The notes: generated by a model from the letters alone, not told the origin. A DNA stretch of 22,254 bases from UPXZ01 sp047974405 (GCA_047974405.1 JBKECI010000007.1:1-22254), one strand, 5' to 3'; shown: positions 1-8,018, counted from the stretch's first letter. Program-made: numbers and translations.

Positions 1-44
1 GCGATAACACCAATAAGTGCTGCGATTTTGATAGCTGTTTTCAT
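1..44 (-). CDS. Start of an unidentified gene, cut by the window edge
   Basis: Read on the minus strand, an ATG at 44-42 opens a frame MKTAIKIAALIGVIA that runs off the left edge. A basic start followed by a hydrophobic run is what a signal peptide or N-terminal membrane anchor looks like. Only about 14 codons are visible, so the product cannot be named. The decayed IS3-type element lies immediately upstream, so this gene's original promoter may have been displaced. Confidence 0.4.
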   Translation of the reverse strand, partial: MKTAIKIAALIGVI

Positions 45-52
45 TGCTTTTA

Positions 53-312
53 TTACTCAACTACTAATAAAACGATTTCCCTGTACCATTTCATTCCGTA
101 TTCTTTGATTGTATCCTTAACTACCTGTGTACACCATTCGGCGCTCATCGTGTTGGACAAAGACCAACCCACCACGTAGCGGCTGTAAAGGTCAATGATT
201 GCCGTGAGGTACATAAATCCTTTTGCCATCGGAATGTAGGTAATGTCCATCGCCCAAACCTGATTGACTCGCTCTATTTCAAGCCCTATTTTCGTTCATC
301 GACACTTCTCAT
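53..312 (-). pseudogene. IS3-family OrfB (DDE transposase), internally deleted and truncated
   Basis: An ATG at 312-310 overlapping the end of orfA gives MRSVDERK, a typical IS3 OrfB start, and then reaches a stop. In another frame the sequence resumes with IERVNQVWAMDITYIPM and continues through AIIDLYSRYVVGWSLSNT, which is the beginning of the rve integrase core and includes the first catalytic Asp (in MDITYI). About 100 residues between the two parts are missing. After KEYG the expected DQGSQFT region with the second Asp and the later Glu is absent, and the frame ends at 53. The protein would be catalytically dead. Confidence 0.8.
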
Positions 313-586
313 TGCAACTTTTTTTTAGAAAGTCGTTCTCTACTTTCAACCGTCCGATCTGACTGAACAGAGATTCCAAATCCGACGATTTTTCGTCTTT
401 CTTGTCGCTTGATGTGGCAAACAAACTGCCGAAACCTTTCGGTGCCTGACTACGCCACCCTGAAATCCGGGTGGGTTGCAACTCGTACTTTTTGGCTAAA
501 CTCTCCAAACTTTCACGCTCTTTGAGCGATTACAATACTACTTTAGTCTTAAATTCTTTACTGAATTTTCTTCTTGTTGTTGACAT
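296..586 (-). pseudogene. IS3-family OrfA, interrupted by a nonsense codon
   Basis: The start is the ATG at 586-584 (MSTTRRKFSKEFKTKVVL). The frame then meets TAA at 532-530, where IS3-type OrfA proteins usually have Glu before an A/S-L-K-E-R-E stretch. Here SLKERESLESLAKKYEL resumes directly after the stop. The rest keeps the helix-turn-helix region and the leucine-rich tail (QIGRLKVENDFLKKSC) and ends at 296. OrfA normally binds the element's terminal repeats. A single base change (GAA to TAA) would explain the break. Downstream translation could restart only at a non-ATG codon or an internal Met, and no function is expected. Confidence 0.8.
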
Positions 587-697
587 AAATTTTTTGATGT
601 TAAAGTTACTAATTTATATCTTAACAACCAGTCCGGATTTTGGGGAGTAGCATATTATAATGTTTTTACCTTTCGTCCCATATGTTCTTTTTGGAGA

Positions 698-705
698 CAA
701 AGATA
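698..705 (-). promoter_or_regulatory. Possible TAnnTTTG (-7) promoter element, minus strand
   Basis: On the minus strand this reads TATCTTTG, matching the Bacteroidota -7 pattern TAnnTTTG. No clear -33 TTG was found 19-21 bases upstream. It lies outside the apparent IS boundary and points towards the IS remnant and the truncated gene at 44-1, so it may be the old promoter of that gene. The rest of 656-858 shows no gene and no structured element. Confidence 0.3.
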
Positions 706-858
706 ATAAGATATGCGTAATTATTTATTGTAATTTATGTAAGATAGATTGGAACAAATGATATGATTACACGTCTGCCAATGTAATGTTTTGAAAATAA
801 ACATTCTCAGAAACAAATATAATCCCTTACATTTTCTGTCTTGAATCTTTGGAGAGTA

Positions 859-2061
859 TCATAATCTGAACCCTACGCCCCATTCGATAAATTCGGCTTT
901 TTGTAGATGCGTTTTGAGACCGGTCGAAATAAAAAACCGCTTGGAAACAAAATATTTAATCAAAAATCGAGTATAAAACCAGCCGTCTTCTTCTTCAATA
1001 TTATAAGGATAAATCAAACCCTTATTCAGATTTCTGTTTTTGGCATCATTGTAAGGTTCCAAATTTTTTATTGGGTTGTACAGGTAAATTCCGGTGTGAA
1101 TACCTCCTGCGAACTTTCCCAAAAGTAACTCATGCTGCCATGAGAGCCCTATTCTTACTTTGTTTTTGAAACTGTCGGAGGCGATGTAAGTACGATGATA
1201 GTTGGCATTTAACCTATTAGTAAAAATCCCGTCATAGAAAGCATCCAATCCTATCCCCATACGATAAATACTACTGAATGGCTTGTACACTCCAACGGCA
1301 ATCGAGGCTATCGGCAGACTTTTATTATCTGTATAATGCCGCTGTCTGGTGCCTCCCGAAATAGTTACTTCCGTCAATATCTCTTTGCGAAGAGGGGAAG
1401 ATTGCTTTTTTTCGGATTGTTGATACGTATAGCTGTGGGCAAAATACTTAAAACCGATGTAACTGTTGAGCATATTCAACCCCGAATTAGGTACAATAAT
1501 ACTACCATTGGAGATATGATTCCAAAGATAATCTGCCGTCAAACTCAAGTTTGGCATCAACGGAATCTCTAAATTTAATCCGGAAGATATGAAAACATTC
1601 AAATGGGTGCCGATTGCGGCATTACTTTCGTCAAAAAGTATATTGCCTGCGCCATCATAAATTTTTGTGTCGTTAAACGTACGGGTAACATAACTTAGCC
1701 CCAAGCCCATTTTTACGTTGAATGCGAAATACTTATTTTTGATAATGGGAGTATTGAGGTATGGGTAAGCCGATATGGAATACCCCAATATTGGTGGATT
1801 ACCCAAATCTAAAAAATTAACTCCAACACCTACAGAGGGAAAATTATAGTCTTGATGCCACAACTCTTCACCTGCCGTTTGCCATTCAACGGCAATTTCG
1901 CTACCCGAAGAGGAACCCTTCACAATATTTGCCAAATGCTTGGTGTGCTTAAAAACCTTTCCGTAAATAAATTCGTATTTAACTTTGTATTTTCCGGCTG
2001 TTTGAGAGTGAGCAGTAGAAAAGGCAATCAAAAAAAATACAGATAAAAATATCTTTTTCAT
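859..2061 (-). CDS. PagL-like acyloxyacyl hydrolase / lipid A deacylase family barrel
   Basis: This 400-residue protein starts at the ATG at 2061, which gives a clean signal peptide (MKKIFLSVFFLIAFSTAHSQ). The frame stays open further upstream, but that extension carries no signal and is unlikely to be translated. The family removes an acyl chain from lipid A in the outer membrane. The key motif, HISNGS at residues 182-187 followed by PNSGLN, matches the catalytic His-x-Ser-Asn region of PagL. Alternating hydrophobic strands and the C-terminal WGVGFRL ending fit an outer-membrane beta-barrel. It is longer than Proteobacterial PagL (about 150-170 residues); Bacteroidota homologues are typically this long. 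It is divergent from gldF, and lpxB lies about 2 kb away. Activity on lipid A is inferred from family membership. Confidence 0.8.
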   Translation of the reverse strand: MKKIFLSVFFLIAFSTAHSQTAGKYKVKYEFIYGKVFKHTKHLANIVKGSSSGSEIAVEWQTAGEELWHQDYNFPSVGVGVNFLDLGNPPILGYSISAYPYLNTPIIKNKYFAFNVKMGLGLSYVTRTFNDTKIYDGAGNILFDESNAAIGTHLNVFISSGLNLEIPLMPNLSLTADYLWNHISNGSIIVPNSGLNMLNSYIGFKYFAHSYTYQQSEKKQSSPLRKEILTEVTISGGTRQRHYTDNKSLPIASIAVGVYKPFSSIYRMGIGLDAFYDGIFTNRLNANYHRTYIASDSFKNKVRIGLSWQHELLLGKFAGGIHTGIYLYNPIKNLEPYNDAKNRNLNKGLIYPYNIEEEDGWFYTRFLIKYFVSKRFFISTGLKTHLQKAEFIEWGVGFRL

Positions 2062-2083
2062 TCGATAAAATAAGCACGGATAG

Positions 2084-2114
2084 TTTAAGAAATAGAAGTT
2101 TTTCGTTACCTTTG
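2084..2114 (+). promoter_or_regulatory. Predicted promoter of the gldF-surE-lpxB run
   Basis: TACCTTTG at 2107-2114 matches TAnnTTTG, and TTTA at 2084-2087 is a 3-of-4 match to the -33 TTTG with a 19-base spacer. Transcription would start near 2121, leaving about 45 bases before the ATG at 2166. Confidence 0.45.
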
Positions 2115-2120
2115 ACATCA

Positions 2121-2128
2121 CAAAAATA
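2121..2128 (-). promoter_or_regulatory. Predicted -7 element of the PagL-like gene
   Basis: The minus strand reads TATTTTTG (TAnnTTTG), about 60 bases upstream of the ATG at 2061. No good -33 element is visible at the usual spacing. It lies only 6 bases from the predicted plus-strand -7 of gldF, so the two promoters would face and overlap each other. Confidence 0.4.
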
Positions 2129-2165
2129 ATCAATTTGTTTTTATTTGAAAAATGGAGATGTTTTG

Positions 2166-2888
2166 ATGGTTTCGGTATTTAAAAAAGAACTTCGGGTATT
2201 TTTCAGTAATGCTGCCGGATATATCGTTATTGGCATTTTTTTGTTGCTTACGGGACTTTTGCTTTGGATTATTCCCGGCGAATACAATATTTTGGATAAC
2301 GGCTATGCCGCTGTGGACGGACTCTTCTATTTAGCGCCACGCTTATATCTGTTTTTGATACCGGCTATTACAATGCGCTTTTTTGCCGAAGAAAAACAAA
2401 CAGGAACTTGGGAACTGCTTATAACCAAGCCGCTCACAACACGGCAAATTGTACTCGGTAAATATTTTGCAGGAACCATTCTGGTGCTTTTAGCCCTACT
2501 ACCCACTTTACTTTATTACTTCACAGTCTCTTATTTGGCAGAGCCTACAGGCAATGTGGATAGTGGGCAGTTTTGGGGATCGTTTATAGGACTATTCTTT
2601 TTGGCAATCGTTTATTTGGCAATTGGCATGTTTTGCTCTTCACTTTCCAAAAACCAAATAGTAGCATTCATCCTTTCGGCAACAACCTGTTTTTTCTTTT
2701 ATTACGGATTTGATGTAATTACCTCCTTTGTAAGTGGAGGCAATAAAATTCAACTTGTCGAAAATTTAGGTATTAATGCCCACTATAATTCCATTAGCAG
2801 GGGAGTTGTTGATTCGCGTGATATTCTCTATTTTATTATAGTCACTTTAATATTTTTGCAACTTACAGTTTGGAAAACAAAAAAATAA
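2166..2888 (+). CDS. gldF: GldF-type ABC transporter permease
   Basis: The start is placed at the ATG at 2166 (MVSVFKKELRVFFSNAAGY), giving 240 residues, the usual size of GldF. A TTG seven codons upstream is a less likely start. The protein has about six membrane segments and the ABC-2 permease signature MRFFAEEKQTGTWELLITKP in the first cytoplasmic loop. The late stretch INAHYNSISRGVVDSRD is characteristic of GldF. In gliding Bacteroidota, GldF works with GldG and the ATPase GldA and is needed for gliding. Homologues also occur in non-gliding Bacteroidales, where the substrate is unknown. No gldG follows here, since surE begins 55 bases downstream, and no ATPase gene is in the window. The family call is firm; the function is open. 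Confidence 0.85.
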   Translation: MVSVFKKELRVFFSNAAGYIVIGIFLLLTGLLLWIIPGEYNILDNGYAAVDGLFYLAPRLYLFLIPAITMRFFAEEKQTGTWELLITKPLTTRQIVLGKYFAGTILVLLALLPTLLYYFTVSYLAEPTGNVDSGQFWGSFIGLFFLAIVYLAIGMFCSSLSKNQIVAFILSATTCFFFYYGFDVITSFVSGGNKIQLVENLGINAHYNSISRGVVDSRDILYFIIVTLIFLQLTVWKTKK

Positions 2889-2943
2889 CATTATTTCGTA
2901 CATATACACAAACAACTATTGTCCCTATCTTATAGAAGAAAAA

Positions 2944-3699
2944 ATGAAACCATATATTTTGATAACTAATGATGATGGATATAAAGCCAAAGGAATAAAC
3001 GAGTTGGCAAAAATAATGACCGAAATAGGAGACGTTGTGGTGATGGCTCCCGATGGTCCACGATCAGGAACATCCAATGCACTTACCATTACTCATCCGC
3101 TCCGATATAAAGCACTTAAAGAGTATGAAAATGAAAAATGGTACATCTGCAACGGTACCCCTACAGATTGTGTCAAACTTGCAATGAATGAGATTGTGGA
3201 ACGAAAACCAGACTTAATAGTTTCGGGCATAAATCATGGAACGAATGCTGCCATCAACGTTATTTATTCAGGAACGATGGGAGCAACTTTGGAAGGGTGC
3301 GCATACGGTATTCCGTCCCTAGGATTTTCTCTTTCCGATTACGATGCCGATGCCGACTTTTCTCCATTATTGCCTTTTATAAAAAAAATAGTAAAACAGG
3401 TGGTAGAAAAAGGACTTCCCGATGGAATTTGTCTAAATGTAAACGCCCCTGCAGGAGATATAAAAGGGATAAGCATTGTACGGCAGGCCAAAGGAAATTG
3501 GGAAGAAGAGTTTGAACGGCGAACCGACCCTTCGGGGAGAGACTATTTTTGGCTTACAGGAGTGTACAACAACCGTGAGCCACAAACCCACGATACCGAC
3601 GAATGGGCATTGGCAAACGGATACATATCTGTTGTTCCCACCAAAGTAGATATGACCGCTCATGATTTTATCGCAACAATGAAACAATGGAAATTTTGA
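2944..3699 (+). CDS. surE: 5'/3'-nucleotidase SurE
   Basis: A 251-residue cytosolic phosphatase that dephosphorylates nucleoside monophosphates (and, in known members, short polyphosphate) with a divalent metal. The N-terminus MKPYILITNDDGYKAKGI carries the metal-binding Asp-Asp pair (residues 10-11). PDGPRSGTSNALT and SGINHGTNAA are the next two conserved active-site segments. The length is normal. The ATG at 2944 follows an A/G-rich stretch, and no promoter pattern is visible in the 55-base gap, so it is probably co-transcribed with gldF. It is followed by a small membrane protein and lpxB. Confidence 0.95.
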   Translation: MKPYILITNDDGYKAKGINELAKIMTEIGDVVVMAPDGPRSGTSNALTITHPLRYKALKEYENEKWYICNGTPTDCVKLAMNEIVERKPDLIVSGINHGTNAAINVIYSGTMGATLEGCAYGIPSLGFSLSDYDADADFSPLLPFIKKIVKQVVEKGLPDGICLNVNAPAGDIKGISIVRQAKGNWEEEFERRTDPSGRDYFWLTGVYNNREPQTHDTDEWALANGYISVVPTKVDMTAHDFIATMKQWKF

Positions 3700-3738
3700 C
3701 ATAAATTGGTGAAAAATACCACAAAGCAAATAGAAAAA

Positions 3739-4023
3739 ATGAAAAATTTTAATAACTTTTTCTTAGGACTTGTCATTGGTCTGGTTTTACCTGTGGTGTT
3801 TATCTGGTTTTACTTGTACAAGTTTTTCCCAAGCGAAAAAGAGACCTGGGAAATCGTTAAGCAACTTTATCCAAGTACTGTTTTGGGTAAATTATTATTG
3901 TTGTCCATTGTCCCCGATTTGGCTGTGGTATTTGTCTTTTACAAACAAGATACTTTTCGCGTAGCAGGCGGAATAATGATTAGTGCAGTGCTGTATCTTA
4001 TTGCAGCAGTCATTGTTATGTAA
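3739..4023 (+). CDS. Small three-helix membrane protein, function unknown
   Basis: The start is set at the ATG at 3739 (MKNFNNFFLGLVIGLVLP), giving 94 residues. A GTG start at 3706 would only add a hydrophilic, unconvincing extension. Three hydrophobic segments are visible: about residues 7-28, 49-66 and 74-93. There is no recognised catalytic motif. It begins 39 bases after surE and ends 95 bases before lpxB. Its position between these two genes suggests an envelope role, but that is only an inference from context. It resembles small hypothetical membrane proteins found in Bacteroidota, and I do not recognise a named family. Confidence 0.7.
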   Translation: MKNFNNFFLGLVIGLVLPVVFIWFYLYKFFPSEKETWEIVKQLYPSTVLGKLLLLSIVPDLAVVFVFYKQDTFRVAGGIMISAVLYLIAAVIVM

Positions 4024-4118
4024 CCCGCAAGAGACAAAAGGCGCAAAAATAAATATCTGATTTTATGCTTGTTTTGTCAAGTCCCAAATAAATTACACAC
4101 TTATCAAATCAACCATTT

Positions 4119-5285
4119 ATGCGATACTTTTTAATAGCAGGCGAGGCTTCGGGCGATTTACACGCCTCCAATCTGATGAACGAAATAAAAAAACTGGACT
4201 CAAAAGCCGAATTTTGTTTTTTGGGAGGCGACTTAATGTCAGCTCAAGGAGGCACACAAGTAAAGCATTATCGCGAAATGGCTTTTATGGGAATTATTGC
4301 AGTATTGAAAAATGCAAAAACAGTATTGAACAACATCAGAGAATGTAAAAAAGCCATTGCCCAATTTCGGCCAGATGTGGTTATTTTGATAGATTACCCT
4401 TCCTTTAATTTGCAGATAGCCAAATTTGTAAAAAGAAAACTTGAGAATACTCCTGTATATTATTATATTTCGCCTAAAATATGGGCTTGGAAAGAATTTA
4501 GAATCAGGGAAATAAAGAAATATATCGACAAGATGTACACCATTCTCCCTTTTGAAACAGAATTTTATAAAAAACATCATTACGAAGTAACATACGTCGG
4601 TAACCCTACGGTAGATAGCATCACCGCCCGCCCCAATCAAAATCAAACCCATCGGGAATTTTGCCAAAAAAATAATCTTTCAGACCAACCGATTATTGCC
4701 CTGCTTGCCGGCAGTCGCAAACAAGAGATAACCTCCTGCTTACCGACAATGATTTGTGCCACCAAGCAATTTGCAGATTATCAAATTATAGTGGCAGGGG
4801 CTCCCGGTATCGATAGGGAGTATTATTCGCAAGTTGTATCTGTAAAACAGTTTACCGTAGTTTTTGATCAAACTTACGATTTGCTTGCACAAGCCCAAGC
4901 AGCAGTTGTCAATTCGGGTACAGCAACACTCGAAACCGCTTTGATAGCAACTCCCCAAGTGGTAGTCTATGGGGTAGCTTTTGGAAGAATAGCAATAGCG
5001 CTGAAAGATATTTTTATCAAAGTAAAATACGTTTCGCTGGTAAACTTAATTGCCGGAAAAGAGGTGGTAAAAGAATTGATAGCACATCATTTTACAGAAA
5101 AAAATGTAGCGAAAGAGTTGGATGATTTACTTCATAATTCGTACAAAAGAGACCGGATGCGAACAGAATACAAAAGCGTAGCCGACAAATTGGGAAAGTG
5201 CGGGACTGCCAAACGAGCTGCCTCAGAAATAGTGAAATCGCTGGACGAATACAAAAAGCAGAAACTTTTGACCCAATCAAAATGA
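4119..5285 (+). CDS. lpxB: Lipid-A-disaccharide synthase LpxB
   Basis: A 388-residue GT19 glycosyltransferase. It condenses UDP-2,3-diacylglucosamine with lipid X to form the lipid A disaccharide at the inner face of the cytoplasmic membrane. The N-terminal MRYFLIAGEASGDLHASNLM and FLGGDLM segments are diagnostic. YYISPKIWAWKEFRI, YVGNPTVD and the C-terminal-half motif LLAGSRKQEI follow in the normal order, and the nucleotide-sugar region NSGTATLETALIATPQVV is intact. The length is typical. The 95-base upstream gap holds no convincing promoter (the nearest match is TATGCTTG at 4064), so read-through from surE is likely. With the PagL-like gene nearby, the region joins lipid A synthesis and remodelling. 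Confidence 0.96.
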   Translation: MRYFLIAGEASGDLHASNLMNEIKKLDSKAEFCFLGGDLMSAQGGTQVKHYREMAFMGIIAVLKNAKTVLNNIRECKKAIAQFRPDVVILIDYPSFNLQIAKFVKRKLENTPVYYYISPKIWAWKEFRIREIKKYIDKMYTILPFETEFYKKHHYEVTYVGNPTVDSITARPNQNQTHREFCQKNNLSDQPIIALLAGSRKQEITSCLPTMICATKQFADYQIIVAGAPGIDREYYSQVVSVKQFTVVFDQTYDLLAQAQAAVVNSGTATLETALIATPQVVVYGVAFGRIAIALKDIFIKVKYVSLVNLIAGKEVVKELIAHHFTEKNVAKELDDLLHNSYKRDRMRTEYKSVADKLGKCGTAKRAASEIVKSLDEYKKQKLLTQSK

Positions 5286-5303
5286 CTTCAATAAAAAAAT
5301 ACT

Positions 5304-5311
5304 TACATTTG
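5304..5311 (+). promoter_or_regulatory. Predicted -7 promoter element of the DPP III gene
   Basis: TACATTTG matches TAnnTTTG and lies 60 bases upstream of the ATG at 5372, just after lpxB ends. No clear -33 TTTG is present 19-21 bases upstream. It suggests the peptidase gene has its own transcription start. Confidence 0.4.
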
Positions 5312-5371
5312 TATCCTTAAAAAGTATTATTTTTTGAAATATCTTATTTATTCAAAACCAATACCCAAAAA

Positions 5372-7426
5372 ATGAAAAAAATATTCATCTTCTTTATGGC
5401 AACAATTTTTATGGCGTGTGGAGGAAAACACACCTCCGAAACCCAAAAAACACCCGATATCGACAGTTTTAATTTTTCAGTAGATAAATTTGCCGACATT
5501 GAAATACTCCGATATCGGGTACCCGATTTTGAAAATCTGACACAGAAACAGAAAGAACTTGTTTACTATCTCTCGCAAGCAGCATTGGAGGGGAGAGACA
5601 TTATTTACGACCAAAACAATAAATACAATCTTACCATCCGTCGAACATTGGAAGCAGCGTATGAAAGTTTTGACGGCGATAGAAACAGCGATGAATTTAA
5701 TAAATTTACCACCTACCTTAAAAGAGTATGGATGGCAAATGGCATACACCACCACTATTCCGAAGATAAATTTGTTCCGGAATTTAGTAGAACATTCTTT
5801 GCCGAGATAGTACAAAAAACAGACAGTTCCAAACTGCCACTCCAATTGGGAGAAACCGTAGGTGAACTGATAGAGCAATTGACACCGATTATTTTTGACC
5901 CTAAAGTTTTTCCCAAAAAAGTAAATCAGGTCGATGGAATGGACTTAATTGTAACCTCCGCAGAAAACTATTATGAGGGAGTTACACAAAAGGAAGTGGA
6001 GAAATTCTATAACGAAATGAAAGCAGCAGGCGATACTGCCACCCCTGTTGCTTACGGATTGAACAGTAAATTGATTAGAGAAAATGGTAGGCTGACAGAA
6101 AAAACCTACAAAGTAGAAGGGATGTACGGTAAGGCACTTTCAAAAATTGTAGGCTGGCTCGAAAAAGCCACGTCAGTTGCAGAAAATGAGCAGCAAAGAA
6201 AAGTTATTAATACTCTGATAGACTATTACAAAACCGGTGATTTGAAAACGTATGACCAATACAGTATTGAATGGGTCAAAGATCTTAATTCGTTGGTAGA
6301 TTTCGTTAACGGATTTACCGAAACTTATGGAGATCCGCTTGGGATGAAAGCAAGCTGGGAAAGCATAGTTAATTTCAAAAATTTGGAGGCAACCAAACGT
6401 ACCGAAATCATTAGCAAAAATGCACAATGGTTTGAAGACAATTCTCCAACCGATAAAAAATTCAAAAAAGAAGAGGTAAAAGGGGTTTCGGCTAAAGTTA
6501 TAACCGCTGTCATTTTGGGAGGCGATTGCTATCCGGCTACCCCTATTGGTATTAACCTACCCAATTCCAATTGGATTCGCGCCCATTATGGCTCCAAGTC
6601 GGTAACTATCGAAAACATTACCGAAGCTTACGACAGAGCCTCGCTGGGCAATGGTTTTGCCGAAGAATTTATGTGGTCGGACGAAGAGAGAAATCTCTCA
6701 AAAGAATACGGATCGCTCACAGACAATCTGCATACCGACCTGCACGAATGCTTGGGGCACGGTTCAGGAAAACTATTGCAAGGAGTTGATCCAGATGCTC
6801 TCAAAGCATACGGATCTACTATTGAAGAGGCTCGCGCCGATTTGTTTGGACTCTACTATTTGGGAGACAAAAAATTGGTTGAATTAGGACTTTTACCAAA
6901 CAATAACGCCTACAAAGCAGAGTATTATAAGTATATGATGAACGGACTGATGACCCAACTAACTCGTATTCAACCTGGGAAAAACATAGAAGAATCGCAT
7001 ATGCGAAACCGCGCCCTGATTGCTTACTGGATTTATGAAAAAGGGAAAGTGGATAATGTGGTGGAATTTAAAATACGTGATAGCAAAACTTATGTGGTAG
7101 TCAACGATTATAAGAAAATGCACACATTGCTGGGGCAATTATTGGCAGAAATCCAAAGGATAAAATCGACAGGAGATTACGAGGCCGGCAAAAATTTGGT
7201 TGAAAACTACGGTGTTAAAGTAAATTCGATATTGCATAAAGAGATACTTGAACGATACAAAAAAATGAACTTGGCTCCTTATCGTGGATTTGTAAATCCG
7301 GTTTATACAGCTATTACCGATAAGAGTGGAAAAATTACAGATATTACAATTTCTTACAATGAAAGCTTTGTTGAACAGCAACTCAGGTATTCTAAAAACT
7401 ATTCTGTTTTGCCAAATATCAATTAA
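5372..7426 (+). CDS. Lipoprotein dipeptidyl peptidase III (peptidase family M49)
   Basis: A 684-residue zinc aminodipeptidase that releases dipeptides from peptide N-termini. The N-terminus MKKIFIFFMATIFMACGG is a lipoprotein signal with the lipid-bearing Cys at residue 16, so the enzyme is probably anchored facing the periplasm. The zinc motif is HECLGH at 458-463 (ligands H458 and H463, catalytic E459). EEARAD at 485-490 supplies the third ligand, with the second Glu, E486, at the same +28 spacing as in the characterised Bacteroides enzyme. HECLGH instead of the eukaryotic HELLGH is typical of Bacteroides-type DPP III. Homologues are sometimes mislabelled as dihydrofolate reductase in databases. 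It follows lpxB by 86 bases with its own predicted -7 element, and an NlpE-like lipoprotein follows 95 bases later. Confidence 0.92.
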   Translation: MKKIFIFFMATIFMACGGKHTSETQKTPDIDSFNFSVDKFADIEILRYRVPDFENLTQKQKELVYYLSQAALEGRDIIYDQNNKYNLTIRRTLEAAYESFDGDRNSDEFNKFTTYLKRVWMANGIHHHYSEDKFVPEFSRTFFAEIVQKTDSSKLPLQLGETVGELIEQLTPIIFDPKVFPKKVNQVDGMDLIVTSAENYYEGVTQKEVEKFYNEMKAAGDTATPVAYGLNSKLIRENGRLTEKTYKVEGMYGKALSKIVGWLEKATSVAENEQQRKVINTLIDYYKTGDLKTYDQYSIEWVKDLNSLVDFVNGFTETYGDPLGMKASWESIVNFKNLEATKRTEIISKNAQWFEDNSPTDKKFKKEEVKGVSAKVITAVILGGDCYPATPIGINLPNSNWIRAHYGSKSVTIENITEAYDRASLGNGFAEEFMWSDEERNLSKEYGSLTDNLHTDLHECLGHGSGKLLQGVDPDALKAYGSTIEEARADLFGLYYLGDKKLVELGLLPNNNAYKAEYYKYMMNGLMTQLTRIQPGKNIEESHMRNRALIAYWIYEKGKVDNVVEFKIRDSKTYVVVNDYKKMHTLLGQLLAEIQRIKSTGDYEAGKNLVENYGVKVNSILHKEILERYKKMNLAPYRGFVNPVYTAITDKSGKITDITISYNESFVEQQLRYSKNYSVLPNIN

Positions 7427-7521
7427 TTGAATTGAATAAAACCAACATAATTGGCAAATCACGCAGAGTTATGATTGACTAGATGTAAATTTATCAGACA
7501 ATAAAAAATAAATTTAGATAC

Positions 7522-7968
7522 ATGAAAATAAGAATTTTATATATATTTATTCTCATTATAGCATTGGGTAGCTGTATAAAAAATCATGACAACAAAGAAA
7601 AAGGGAGTAATAATACAGCATCTGATTCAATTATCGCAACAGGCAATGAAGGTATCGAAAAGGAGCAATGGGTCGGCGATTATAGAGGCTTGCTCCCTTG
7701 CGCCGATTGCCAAGGCATCGATATGCTACTCAGCTTAAATGAAGACACAACCTATTTCTTAAAAATGGAATATATCGGAAAGGGAGAGCCATTTGTGGAT
7801 AAAGGTTTTTTTGAATGGAACAGCGATCGTACAAAAATAGTAATAGAGTCTGAAGAAGGAAAACAAGAGTTTTTGATTGGGGATGCTGCATTGACAATGC
7901 TCAATTCCAAAGGTAAAATAGACAAAGGAGAGTTGGAAACATCCTTTGTACTGACCAAAATAAGATAG
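7522..7968 (+). CDS. NlpE-like lipoprotein (N-terminal CxxC domain)
   Basis: A 148-residue lipoprotein with the lipobox LGSC (Cys18). The conserved NlpE N-terminal signature WVGDYRGLLPCADCQGI contains the C60-x2-C63 pair, followed by a small beta-barrel pattern (TTYFLKMEY, GFFEWNSDRTKIVI). In E. coli, NlpE senses adhesion, lipoprotein traffic and copper/redox stress through CpxA. Here only the N-terminal-type domain is present, as in most Bacteroidota members, and no Cpx partner is nearby. It follows the DPP III gene in the same direction. A sensory or copper role is inference only. Confidence 0.82.
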   Translation: MKIRILYIFILIIALGSCIKNHDNKEKGSNNTASDSIIATGNEGIEKEQWVGDYRGLLPCADCQGIDMLLSLNEDTTYFLKMEYIGKGEPFVDKGFFEWNSDRTKIVIESEEGKQEFLIGDAALTMLNSKGKIDKGELETSFVLTKIR

Positions 7969-8018
7969 TGAGAGAGATAGTGAGAGAGAGATTGAAATCT
8001 TTTAGATACTCCAAAGAT

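Larger units (their letters stand above)
53..655 (-). mobile_element. Decayed IS3-family insertion sequence
   Basis: The minus strand carries an IS3-type orfA followed by the integrase core of orfB. Three lesions are visible: a nonsense codon early in orfA, a deletion removing most of the N-terminal part of orfB, and loss of everything in orfB after the first part of the catalytic core. The promoter-side boundary is placed roughly at 640-655 because the minus strand there (TGCTACTCCCCAAAATCC...) resembles an IS3-type terminal repeat. The other end lies near 95 and no matching inverted repeat was found there, so that end appears deleted. The element cannot be active. Confidence 0.8.

Noticed and set aside
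2145..2165. TTG start for the GldF-type gene
   Set aside because: The seven extra residues do not match the family start, and an ATG at 2166 begins the conserved sequence.
3433..3729. Minus-strand open frame of 98 codons overlapping surE
   Set aside because: It is antisense to the well-supported surE, with no family resemblance or start signal; treated as a shadow frame.
7966..7992. Purine-rich repeat (GATAGTGAGAGA twice) after the NlpE-like gene
   Set aside because: Short, low-complexity, two copies only; no evidence of function.
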